A stretch of DNA of 64,000 nt from Utricularia gibba. Its lineage: Eukaryota; Streptophyta; Magnoliopsida; Lamiales; Lentibulariaceae. The stretch is taken from NCBI GenBank assembly GCA_002189035.1, contig NEEC01000013.1:1364001-1428000 (forward strand). Reading direction: 5' to 3'. A model generated the notes under the pieces. It searched no databases. It saw only the letters and a program-made list of their open reading frames with translations, and was not told the DNA's origin. This document shows positions 29,217-39,942 of the stretch, in pieces. Numbering within the stretch: the first letter of the stretch is position 1; every line of letters starts with the position of its first letter. A program made the translations under genes and the position numbers.

Positions 29217-31746
29217 TTAACACTGCGCGCCTCTACGGCAGTTGAGAGCTCCAGCTTCGGAGGTAAGAATGGCTACTGAGGATGAAGATCTTGCCGCCAG
29301 ACTGGACGCCCGGGCGTAGCTGGTTTTAGCTCCGCCTCCTGAGGGGACAAAATAAGCCCCGTTCAGCATCAGATCTCCCTCTGATCTCCAGTTCCAGTTC
29401 CTCCACTTTCCTGTCTTGCCGTTGATTCTATGAGTGACCTGCCAAGTTTCAAACTTTCTTTTTTTTAGATGTTCAACTAAAAAGTAAGGAACTGATCACG
29501 AGAATCGAATAGGAAGTCCCTCATACCTCTTTAGCAAAAGGGTTGTTTGGGGCTATAAATCGGTTGCCTTGGCTGTTGATTGTAGGATCAGCACTTCCTC
29601 CGATTGCATACATTTCCCAATGGGTGTAATCATTGTTCACCACATGGAAATGCCCATGTCTGCACCTGCATTCATTCATATTCACATCCCATGATTTACT
29701 TCTTCGTACCTGATTGCAAAGTTATAGAAGAATGGATCACAGAGCTTAAGAACAAATTGACTACCTAGGCATGCGTTGTATCAAGCCTTCTCCGAAATGG
29801 TTGAAGGCAATGGTGGCCTGCATTCCCCTGTCTCTTGCGTAGCTGTCACTGTGCCCCAACAGAATAACCTGCGAAAACGCAATTCAATTTCATATTCTAC
29901 GGAAGAAACAAAGATTGTTGATTTACCTCGTTGTGATGAGTGAAGTAATTGTTGGAAATTGTCACGGCGGTAGACCCCATGATTACATCAACCAAGCCAT
30001 CGGCGCAGCTGGAGAATGAATTGTGATCAATCCAAATGTGACTTGCCCCGAATATGGAAACCGCATCTCCGTCGGCCTTCGTCCTCCACCCGTAGTGAGA
30101 CGGCGAGCTTCTCACCATGGCGTTACCCGTGGGCTTACAGTCATGGATATGGAGCCCATGGATGATAATATTGGTCACGAATTGGATGGTAATGCAGGCG
30201 CCGTTTGCGATGTGGACGTTGGCCCCGCGCCCGTCGATCGTCTTGAAGCTGTTCATGATCAGCTCTTGCTTCAACGTAATCACCATGTCCCTTTTGAACA
30301 CAATCCAGAGAGGGGTGTCCTGGATCACGGCGTGGCGGAGAGTTCCCGGCTTAGGGTTCACTGGGTCGTCGTCCCCTGGATCGGTGACCACGTAGTATCG
30401 CCCGTCGCGTCCTCCGACGGCGTTGCGCCCGAATCCGATGGAGCAATCCGCCAATCGGCGCCGGTTCTTCATCCAGTTCCGGTCGCATCTCCAGCAATCG
30501 TCGATGGGGTTCCCGCTGCCGCATGAGAAGAATCCAAGCTCCCTTCTCTCAGTCGTCTTGTTAATAGCCCTGCAATTATTACTTTCCACGTTAGCAATCT
30601 TAAACTGCAAGGATCTCTCTTCCCCTCTTCACTCCTCCCCCATTTATTGATACATGAGATTGCCATTCTTCTACCATCTAGAGCTGGTACAAGTCCCCTC
30701 TCTCAGACGCTTCAATCACTGGAAATGGCAAAGTACTTACCCAAGTCTACAGAGTGCATTAGCTTAAGAATAGTATGCTTCAAACACGACTTTCCTTCCA
30801 TGTATGCATTCATTACAGGACACCGACTCAAGGGAGCTGTGGTAGGTATCCAACCAACAGTAGAAAATTGAATGCTCCTAAGAGAAGAGCATGTACGTTG
30901 AAATGTAGACCACTCGGTGCAGTCGTCGTCTAGTCCATGTTGCCATTAAATACATTTTGTTTCTTGGTGGTGGCAGTAAAAGCCAGCGGCCAAGAACACA
31001 GACCACAGATCTGGATCCACCGCTTGTGGTTCAACTTTCCCAATACTCCCAAACCAAGATAGATAAACTACACGTAAGAGAAAGGCCTACCATGGTGGAA
31101 GATTGATCACGAGGATAGGTCACAAGGGTCGTAGAGTGGGATGTATTCACAGGGAAAACAACGCCATGTGCGATGGGCCAGCAGAATTCGAAAAAGATGC
31201 TCAAGAATTGAATCAACGGTCACTGACAATCGTTTAATCTTTCTTTATAGATTTTCCTAAATATGAATTGACCATTAACACTTAAGCTGAACATAACGTT
31301 TTCATTAAGAGCTACTTATCACGTGACTGTCAAGATGATTAGTATGCTCATAATTGAATTATGAGGAAAAGAAGGGACTTACATGCCAAATATGGCGGCA
31401 GAAACTGCATCTGGATCATCAGCAGCTTCACTTCGATTCTCAAACGCTGGTAATCTACAGTAAAAAAATGGATACTGCAGTTAATTCATTCATCCCAGCG
31501 CAATAAAAAAAAAAAAAACAGAGCAACTTAAGAGTTCTCGGTGAATTAGCCAACTAGATTGCGGTAGCGAGAACTCGGACTACTAAACTAACGACCGAGA
31601 TTTGCGTGAATCGTGTGATGCAGGTGAAATTAGCCCGTGGATTCCTGGATCGAACAATCGAGAAGCTAAAATCACCTTTCTGTGGCGTCGGCGAGCAATG
31701 CGGCCGCCAAGCAGACGACGGCGAAAAACCTGGCCGCAACCGCCAT
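29217..31746 (-). CDS. Pectate lyase (polysaccharide lyase family 1)
   Basis: Secreted enzyme cleaving de-esterified pectin by Ca2+-dependent beta-elimination. Six exons: 31746-31676, 31454-31383, 30569-29927, 29868-29765, 29665-29527, 29438-29217; 416 residues. It has a signal peptide ([21 protein letters not shown]), the plant-typical [13 protein letters not shown] motif, and [11 protein letters not shown]. The calcium/active-site region includes [46 protein letters not shown] and [18 protein letters not shown], whose Arg lies in the catalytic region. Exon 1 encodes essentially only the signal peptide, separated by short introns. All catalytic motifs look intact. Confidence 0.96.
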
Positions 31747-32349
31747 CGGACGGAGGAGATCGAGTTTTGCTGTAATCAACTGCGGCGGCGAATAAATGAA
31801 CCGATGAAGCACGAGCAGTAACGGGAACCGACAGGGAAGTGTGAAACTGAAGCGTATGGAAGAAGAAGACGCGGAAGCGCAGTTATATTTATATAAGCCG
31901 ACTTTCATGAGCAGGGAAAACGAAAGGTAATACCTTTTATAAGCTATTACCGTTTTTAATAACACATTTCTTTTATGTGATCTGAATGCACATGATAGGA
32001 ATTCACACTGCATGTGCCCTCTGCATCTGGGTAGCATTTTTGTGTATTAAGTTAAAAAAACGTTAAAAAAAGAGAGAGAAATAGTGAAATTAATATTATT
32101 TATTTACGAATTATTTTGGGACCCCAAGGAGGACAATAAAGTACCGTATATTAAAAAAAAGGGACTTTGGTTATGCGATGCCGACCTAATTTTAATAGGT
32201 AAAGAAATGTACCAGTTGGCATGTAATGTAGTTGTCCCATATGTGTAATTTCTGGGCCTCCAAAATGTCGGAGGTTATCTTTTGGAGAAGCCACGTATGC
32301 CTTTTTCCATGATTTCTCTCCCGCGATGCTGCATTTCAAGAGCGTGTTG

Positions 32350-32490
32350 TGATATTAGCAATGCTGAGTATTAAAATAAGTAATTTCATATTAAAAAATG
32401 AAATTAAAATAATCAAATATATAATAAGTATAGATTATTAATAATGAATTATGTTTAATATTTTTTAATATGATTTACGTTTATTGTATA
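32350..32490. repeat. Dispersed repeat A, copy 2
   Basis: Contains TTTCATATTAAAAAATGAAA, AATCAAATATATAATAAGTA and TATTTTTTAATATGATTTA, matching the order of blocks at 63210-63340 and partly 1898-1992. Confidence 0.55.
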
Positions 32491-32514
32491 ATAAAAGTTG
32501 ATGTATATTTAAAC

Positions 32515-32745
32515 AACGGTTTAGAAAATTTTTGAAATCTATTTTTACTTTTTAAAATTATTTTTAAAAAGTAAAAATAAAAAAATAGTAACAAAATTTA
32601 TTATTTTTTTATAAGTAATTTTTGTAGTATAATTTTAAAAATATTTTTGATAAAATTATTTTTACAATTAAAATTATTATAGAATAAAACTATTTTTACT
32701 TCTGAAAAATAAAAATAATTTTTTAAATTTTTTCATAACACTAAT
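32515..32745. repeat. Dispersed AT-rich repeat B, copy 2
   Basis: Same block order as 3720-3960, including TATTTTTGATAAAATTATTT and the AAAAATAAAAATAATTTT end. It directly follows repeat A copy 2, so the two may be parts of one nested element. Confidence 0.5.
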
Positions 32746-33222
32746 TTATTACATACATCGAATTATTAATTTCAAATCAAAATATTTGGCATTATGGTGA
32801 CAGATGATGGTCCCAAATCACCACAAGGAACCAGCACTAGAGGTTAGGTCTTTCGGAATGTAGTCCTTTATAAGGGAGGAAACCCATTTTGTATCGGGTT
32901 TCGATCTGTATCTGAATTTGCAGGACACTTGGGAAACGAGGTATAGAGGGATCCAGTGAAATGGCTGCAAAGCGAGTGAATCGACTGAATGTGCATGGAG
33001 GTGTCAGCTACAGTCCCCACGTCGATCATCATAAAGGAGCTGAACTACCCAATAAAATCCATGGCGATGAAGAAGTATAGGGGCCGGGTTGGTTTGTCTG
33101 ATCTCCCTCTTATGGAGGTTTCGGAGCAAAGTGATGCTATCTGCTTTCAGAATCAAGATTGTCCATTGTTGTTATATACAGTTGCTGTTATTGTCTCCTG
33201 CACCAGCATTTTCACAGCCCCC

Positions 33223-34700
33223 ATGGATGAAAGCAAGGTTACCTCTGTTGAGAGACCTGGGAAGCCAATAAGATGCAGAGGTAATTTGAAGACGTGTGAT
33301 TCATTCGTCAATTTTGGTTTTTCTTCTCGAAGATGGGATCTTGCAGCGGCGGTGGCAAGGAGGCCCGGGGGACCGCTTGTGTTGGAACAAGTGATCGTGG
33401 CTCTTCCGAAAGCAGCGGAAGTTCGTGTCAAGATCATATGCTCTTCTCTCTGTCACAGCGATGTCATCTTCATGGAACTCCAAGTTCGTGTATTTTGCAG
33501 TTTCCCAAGTTCATTTTTCGTTTCTTTGCTCACGAAGTTCCTGTCTGTTTGAAGGATCCCCCGGCTGTATTTCCCAGAATCCTGGGCCATGAATCCGTCG
33601 GGTAATTTTCTACTTCATCGTTCATTCTGATAGCTTACAAATCCCGATTCATGAGATTAGTGTAGAGTAGCCGTCCAACTGTTCGACGATTTTCCTCTGT
33701 AAGTATTATAGAAAGCGTAGGCGAAGGTGTAACTGAGTTTTCAGAAGGTGATATGGCAATCCCAATATTCTTACCCGACTGCGGAGAATGCATCGACCGC
33801 ACATCCCACAAAAGCAATGTCTGCTCTAAGTTCCCGATCCATGTTTCTCCGTGGATGCATGACGGAACAAGCAGATTTACTAACCTCGAAGGGGAAACCT
33901 TGCACTATTTCCTTTTTGTGTCGAGTTTCAGTGAGTTCACTGTTCTGAACGTTGCAAATGTTACAAAGTTTGATCCAATGGCCATCCCATCAGAGATGGC
34001 TTGTCTCTTGAGCTGTGGAGTGACTACTGGTACTATAGATACGCATGGTCTTTATCCATACAGTTAACTCCTGGATTTTCTTTCAGGCTTTGGAGCGGCA
34101 TGGAAAGCTGCAAATGTTGAACCCCGATCCACTGTCGCCATCTCTTGGTTTGGGAACAATTGGATTAGCGGTAGCCATACCAAGCGTCTGTTTAGGTACT
34201 CTGCAAACTCTTCATCTTCCCTGTCGCTCTGATTCAAGTCATTCCCATGAAGGTAACTGCTACTAGAAACTTGAAAACAGTAACTGTTACTAGAAACTGT
34301 TCGGCTTCCCAAAGCATATGAAAAGCCTCTGCTCTTTTTCAACATGCAAACAGTTTGGAGTCACTGACTTTGTGAACTCAATGAACTGCGGAGACAGGCC
34401 TTTAAGCAAGGTATGATTCCTCCGTCTCCCCTCTCCCTTCATCCTTCAAAAAACACCAAGAGTTACGCATCCTCAGATCATAACGGAGATGAATGATGGA
34501 GGAGCAGACTACTGCTTTGAATGTTGGGAAACAGCTTCTTAGATGAGGAAGCATTCCACTCGTGCCGCATGGTTTGCTCCTATCCCATAAACGCTACAGG
34601 GGAGGTGAATGTTGTTAACCTGGCTGTGATGAAATGATATGACTTTGAAAAGGGCTGGGGGAAGACAGTGATTCTTGGTGTACACTACTCAGTATCCCAA
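33223..34700 (+). pseudogene. Alcohol dehydrogenase-like pseudogene (medium-chain, zinc type)
   Basis: Clearly derived from a plant ADH-like gene. Exon-like blocks: 33223-33280, 33347 to about 33482, then a block from about 33555, and larger pieces to 34160. They encode [30 protein letters not shown] (catalytic zinc Cys), FPRILGHESVG, IIESVGEGVTEFSEGD, a structural-zinc-like loop with DCGEC and SNVCSKFP, and LLSCGVTTG. Lesions: an extra base near 34144 puts the cofactor motif FGLGTIGLAVA out of frame. The segment after it (about 20 residues) is missing before FGVTDFVNSMNC. The block TEMNDGGADYCFEC runs into TAG at 34539, with the homologous reading continuing in another frame. The C-terminal third is absent after a KGWGKTVILGV remnant. 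In the zinc loop, Cys positions appear partly lost (CIDRTSHKSN). Confidence 0.88.
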
Positions 34701-35516
34701 GTGAAGTTAGTATATTTAATGGTTTCAGAAAATATTGATGTGATTTTCTAGAAATCATTATTATCTTTACGAAAACCACTAAATTCTAAATCAAAAGAAG
34801 TAAGTATTAAGTAAACATCACTTCATGTTTTTTCTATGATTTTTATATTTGTTTTCAAAAATTGATAAAATAAATTAAAAAACTTCGTAAAGAAAATTTA
34901 ATAAAGAAAAGACACATCATAAATCACTAAACATGTTTTTACAATCGAGCAGCATCCTCAACGATGGGATGTATGGATTTATCGATTTACGAATTCGAAT
35001 ATGTGAATTCGTGATTTGAAAAATTATGGATACGTTAAATTAATTTTAATTTATAATATTTAAATTATATTAAAAGTAGATAATTAAATTCTTAAAAGCC
35101 CCAGTCTACTTTTTATATAATTTATAACAATTTGATTTTTATAATATTTAAATTATATTAAAAATTATGGATACGTTTGGCCTTGTTGATGAGTAACTAA
35201 CTTGTCCAGCTTCTGTAACAAGGCAATTGATTTGCTGCTGGAGGGGAAGAGCCTCAGGACCCTCTTACGGATGTGCAATTGATGATATGAATAATAATAC
35301 CGGAAAATAAAAATCAAATTTTATTTAATTGGAGGGGCACAAAAAATAATAGTTAAAAAATTTATGTTCATTTTGTTGGGGATTTTTTTTATAGGGTTTT
35401 GATAAATTCTAGAAACCCTATTAATTCCTTGGGGTGGGGTGGAGTGGAGCCTCCGCAGTCTCGTCGTTCGTTCTTCAGTTGTCCGTCTAGGGTTTTTGGG
35501 GGTTTCCAGTTTCCAA
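34701..35516. other. Intergenic region and Alba gene promoter
   Basis: AT-rich to 35380. TAGGGTTT/AAACCCTA telo-box-like motifs occur near 35392, 35414 and 35489, close to the Alba start, as in many promoters of RNA-handling and growth genes. No gene seen. Confidence 0.45.
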
Positions 35517-37216
35517 ATGGATAGGTATCAGAAAGTGGAGAAGCCGAAGCCTGAGTCGCCGGTGAACGAGAATGAGATTCGCATCACTTCGCAGGGCCTC
35601 GTTCGCAACTACATTAGCTATGCAACCACGCTTCTTCAGGTGTCTTGTTACGTTTTTTTTTTTCTCAATTTTCGTTTCCTTCTCATGCCTTAAGTGCTCC
35701 AATATGTGGTTTGGTTTGGTTTGGTTTGGCTTGGTATTTTTTTTTTCTGTTCGCGTTTGTTCGATACGGAGGGATTTTCATGCCTTGCTTTGTTATGCGG
35801 AAGGTGGTATGGCTGTCATTGGAGCCTTCTGATATATATATTTTTTCTTACGGGGGATGATTCATCGCTATTGCTACATTTTCACTGTTCTACGCTTATG
35901 AAAGGCACTATCATGTATCTCTGGTGTTTGTTTGTTTGATTTTCCCTCTTTGGAATGCCTTAATGTGTTCATTTTAAGATTCGTATATTTCTCAGGAGAG
36001 AAGAGTTAAAGAGATTGTTCTTAAAGCGATGGGCTTGGCAATAAGCAAGGCAGTTGCAGTGGCCGAGATTATAAAGGTTGACCCCGAACTTTTTTCAAAC
36101 CTGTGTTTATTTTGACGTTTTGGTGACATGTAAGTTCTTGGAAAAAAATAGAAAAGGCAGCCCCGGCTGCACCAGGACACTGCCATCAGCTCGGTGAGCA
36201 TTACAGATACCTTTGAACCCATTGAAGAAGGCCTTCAGACGTAAGCTACGAGTTTTTTCCCTTTTGAGTCGATTAAGCAAGTTTTTTGATGCTTTTTTTG
36301 TGCGTCTCACTGGGGGTTGCATATTGCAGCGTGGAGCAGACTCGCCATGTCTCGATGATCTCAATCACATTGTCTACTAGAGATCTTAACAAAAAATCCC
36401 CTGGGTATTGTCCCTGCTAGGTTATGGCAATTTGGACTCTGTGTGGAGCATAACATCACTATGTCCCTCATGGTGTTTTTTTTTTCAGGTATCAAGCACC
36501 ATCTGAAGTGGATCAAGGGAGACAATATTACAACTATGAGCCACAACAGCAACAACCCCTAGGCAACCACGTAATTTTTACAATGCCGGTCCAGTAGGTA
36601 GGAAGTTTAACTTGGATTCAAGTTCTCTTGTCTGTAATTGCCCTTTAATTTCTTTGAAATATCCCAAGACAATTATGTACGAGGAAGAGGTCGTGGCAGA
36701 GGAAGGGGAAGAGGCTGGAATAGAGGTGGATATAACAACTACCAAGGTTTGATTCTCTAGGTTCCTCCCTATTTGCTGTACGTGGAAAATATTATTCCTT
36801 CCGCAAATTCTTACCCCACGATAACTTCTACAACCCTTCTCTCTCCAGATGATGGCATGTATTCTGGCGGTGGCTACAATGGCGGTGGCTATGGTGGAGG
36901 CGGTTACGGTGGTGGTGGCTATTCTAATTGGAGCCGAGGAGGCGGCCGTGGAAACTGGGGATACCGAGGTATCTTTTGCAAATAGTTTCTGCACAGGACT
37001 GCATTCCAAAAAGGTTACAAGACCCTGAAACTCATGTCTTGCTCTTGACACCTTGCAGGTGGCTACGGTTACGGTGGCTACGGAGGAGGTAGAGGTGGCG
37101 GCCCCGGCGGCAGCAACAACGGTGGCGGGCCTGGCGGCAGAGGCTACAGCCAGGGGCGTGGGCGTACGGGCGGCAGAGGCTACAACCGGGGCCGTGGTAA
37201 TAACAACCAAGCTTAG
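35517..37216 (+). CDS. Alba-domain nucleic-acid-binding protein with RGG tail (apparent frameshift in exon 5)
   Basis: Alba proteins bind RNA and DNA (R-loops, mRNA storage granules); plant long forms carry a C-terminal RGG region. Exons 35517-35639, 35996-36076, 36152-36240, 36330-36404, 36489-36597, 36669-36746, 36849-36968, 37059-37216; about 277 residues. Alba core: ENEIRITSQGLVRNYISYAT, RVKEIVLKAMGLAISKAV, LHQDTAISSVSITDT, RHVSMISITLS. The tail is rich in RGRGRG, GGGY and RGYNRGRGNN. Exon 5 starts in one frame (QAPSEVDQGRQYYNYEPQQQ) but must leave in another (RNFYNAGPV, then DNYVRGRG). One base is missing, most simply at the CCCC run 36556-36559. As written, translation stops at the TAG at 36595 and loses the whole RGG tail. 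Confidence 0.92.
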
Positions 37217-37560
37217 TCTTCTCCGGTTTCAAATGTTTTGCCTTGCTCGGGCCAATGCTTTGTTGAAAGTCTCTTTATCGCTCTGGAGAAACCGGTGCCC
37301 TCATCCGCTTCAATTTTCAGAAGATCGGACTGCTACTTATACAGTTAGTTCTAACGGCCATGCTTCCATCATGCATTTAATGGGACCCAAAACAAGACAC
37401 GCAATCCCAGTCATCATCGATTTAGGGTATAATTGTTTTAAAATTGAGTTTAATAAAAAAGACGAATGTCGCATTGGGTAGGGATGGTGTAAAGAGATGG
37501 TTTATATGGAGTGAATTTCTATAATCTTGTATGAGATCTTTATACCGTAAGAATTGAACC

Positions 37561-37810
37561 TGAGATAGTGAACATTAAATGTTTAAAACGAACAATATCA
37601 TGTAATCAGGTGAGATAGTGAACATTAAATGTTTAAAACGAACAATATCATGTAATCAGGTGAGATAGTGAACATTAAATGTTTAAAACGAACAATATCA
37701 TGTAATCAGGTGAGATAGTGAACATTAAATGTTTAAAACGAACAATATCATGTAATCAGGTGAAATAGTGAACATTAAATGTTTAAAACGAACAATATCA
37801 TGTAATCAGG
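37561..37810. repeat. Tandem repeat, five units of exactly 50 bp
   Basis: Five head-to-tail copies starting at 37561, 37611, 37661, 37711 and 37761. Each runs from TGAGATAGTGAACATTAAAT to CATGTAATCAGG. The copies are identical except for one G-to-A change in the last (TGAAATAGTG). Such near-identity implies recent expansion. There are no spacers, so it is not a CRISPR-like array. It lies 345 bp past the Alba stop codon. Confidence 0.95.
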
Positions 37811-38535
37811 TAATAGATACATATAGTGAGAGTTGGTTGCATATTGATAGTGTTGGAGTTATGAAAGACCTAAGTAAATCATGGAAAATATTGAACGTTG
37901 TTTTAAAAATAATGATTAATGGTAGCCGATCAAAATCAAATGAGTTCTTTATGGGTAATGATCGAGACAAAAATATGAGTTGGAGTTGAAACATTCTTGT
38001 GAATAATGTTGACAAAAAAAGGAAGGCAATTAATACATGGTCTAATTACAATCTTGCCCCTCAATATTAAATAAAACGAAAATTAAATAAATAATGTAGC
38101 TACATAAAAGTAGGCATCAATAAAAGGCGCACACTCACGCTCATCCAGTCATCCGTACGAATATTTATCTATTTTTAACTCGGTAAGTGTCCGGTTCCAT
38201 TTGGGATACTTCACATAATAATTATAAATTTATTGAGATTTAATATTATAAATTAGATATTTGAATAATTAAATTGTGTGTAAATTCAATTAAAAAACTT
38301 TATATCAAATATTTGATGATTGATTATTTTTTTGTTAAATAATGCTAGGTACAAGACAATTTGTCACATTTAATTAGGAACAAATTAAAACATTCTAACT
38401 GGAGCATGAACACGGACGCCATTACGACCAGGTTCGAGCTTCTTCCTCCGCCTGTCTTGCCTACTGCGCCTCATACATAAAAACTGGAGCAGCTTGGAAT
38501 CTTACCATCTGCATCACGAAGATTCAGGCCACGAG
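37811..38535. other. Intergenic region upstream of the SDI-like gene
   Basis: Mostly AT-rich. The last 130 bases are GC-richer and probably the 5' leader. No gene seen. Confidence 0.45.
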
Positions 38536-39648
38536 ATGGAACCTCGCAGTTCGAACAGCGACCCCATTCCCATCCACGTTCTCCACAAAGTTCCTTCGGG
38601 CAACGGCCCGTACGTTCGAGCAAAGCAGGCTCAGGTAAGAAGAACAAAACCCTCCGGCAATACTTTGTAGATCTCAATAACCACATGGGCGGCGGCGCTG
38701 CTTCACTGATTGTAGTAATCTTACACCTCAACTGTGTTAGATAGTGGAGAAGGATCCAGAAGCTGCGATAGTCTGGTTCTGGGAAGCCATAAACGCGAGA
38801 GATAAAGTGGACAGTGCGCTCAAGGACATGGCCATGGTGATGAAGCAGATGAACAGAACGGAGGAAGCTATTCAGGTTATCAAGTCTTTCCGTACGCTTT
38901 GCCCCAAAAATTCGCAGGAGTCTCTGGATAATGTTCTGATGGACCTGTACAAGGTAATCCCGGCCCCTCTTTCCTCTTCTTTCCTTCTTCTGAGAGGGAT
39001 GAATAGTGACGGCGGCGGTGAACAGAAATGCGGGAAGGTGGATGAGCAGATCGCGATGCTGAAGCACAAGCTGAAGAAGATATTCATCGGGGAGACGTTC
39101 AACGGGAAGCCCACCAAGGCGGCGCGCTCCCACGGGAAGAAGTTTCAGGTGTCAGTGAAGCAGGAGACGTCCAGACTGCTGGTATGGAACTGAAATGGGG
39201 ATTAGAGGGTTTGAGTGATTCCATGTGAGTTTCATGAGTAGTTGTTTTGTTGATTCCGGTGGCAGGGAAATCTGGGTGGGCGTACATGCAGAAGCCGAAC
39301 TACATAGCGGCGGAGGTGGTGTACAGGAAGGCGCAGATGATCGATCCCGACGCTAACAAGGCGCTCAACCTGTGCCATTGTCTGATCAAGCAGGGCCGCC
39401 GGGAGGAGGCTGGAAGTATCCTGGACGACGTTTTCCGGGGGGCTTTTCCGGGCTCCGATGACGAGAAGTCAAGGAAACGGGCGGACCAGTTGGCGTCGGA
39501 GTTGCGGGAGGGAGACCCCATCATGCAAAGTTTGGAGTTGGAGGATGATTTCATAGAAGCACTGCAACGGATGGTGAACCCTCGGAGGTCTAAGAGACTG
39601 CCTATTTTTGAGCAGATATCGCAGTATGCAGATGATATCGCTTGTTGA
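38536..39648 (+). CDS. TPR protein of the SDI / POLLENLESS3 (MS5) family (apparent frameshift in exon 4)
   Basis: Family includes SULFUR DEFICIENCY-INDUCED 1/2, which respond to sulfur status, and MS5/POLLENLESS3, needed for male meiosis. Exons 38536-38634, 38741-38953, 39026-39181, 39266-39648; about 283 residues. Shared motifs: HVLHKVPSGNGPYVRAKQAQ, VEKDPEAAIVWFWEAIN, DSALKDMAMVMKQMNR, CGKVDEQIAMLK, FNGKPTKAARSHGKKFQVSV, QETSRLL, YRKAQMIDPDANKALNL, and the ending with RRSKRLPIFEQIS. TPR-like helices span most of the protein. The family reads GNLGWAYM across the exon 3/4 border; here the G run at 39274-39276 is one base short, so GNLG and WAYMQ fall in different frames. A consensus error is the simplest explanation. 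Which subfamily member it is remains open. Confidence 0.9.
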
Positions 39649-39942
39649 TTCTTCATTTTGTCGCCTTGTGATGGCTTGTAAATGGAACTTGCTGTTCTGT
39701 CTGTGCAAAGTGAAATCATGGAATAAATTTGGGTGTTGATGTACTTGTCTTGCTACTTTATTGTCCCTTCATGGAATCCAATAACTGCTAAAAGGAAGAA
39801 GAGGAGAACAAACACGGCACATCTTCGTATGATGTCACAAGAAGAGATACAAAATATGATAAAAACTGCTAAAAAGGCATGGAAAAATGTAAGGCTACAG
39901 CATCGAGTTTCAGAGGTGAGGGAACTCTATATATATATACCT

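Larger units (their letters stand above)
31750..33222. other. Intergenic region with dispersed repeats
   Basis: 31750-31900 is probably the pectate lyase promoter and leader. 32040-32760 is AT-rich and contains repeat copies A and B (separate entries). 32860-33222 may be the old promoter and leader of the ADH-like pseudogene. No gene seen. Confidence 0.45.

Noticed and set aside
30023-30526. 167-codon plus frame opposite pectate lyase
   Set aside because: Antisense shadow of exon 3, which carries the catalytic motifs on minus.
37561-37810. CRISPR-like array
   Set aside because: Units are contiguous with no unique spacers and the host is a plant.
38471-39133. 220-codon open frame on minus across SDI-like exons 1-2
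   Set aside because: Antisense to a well-supported spliced gene; no family resemblance, and it is open only because of base composition.
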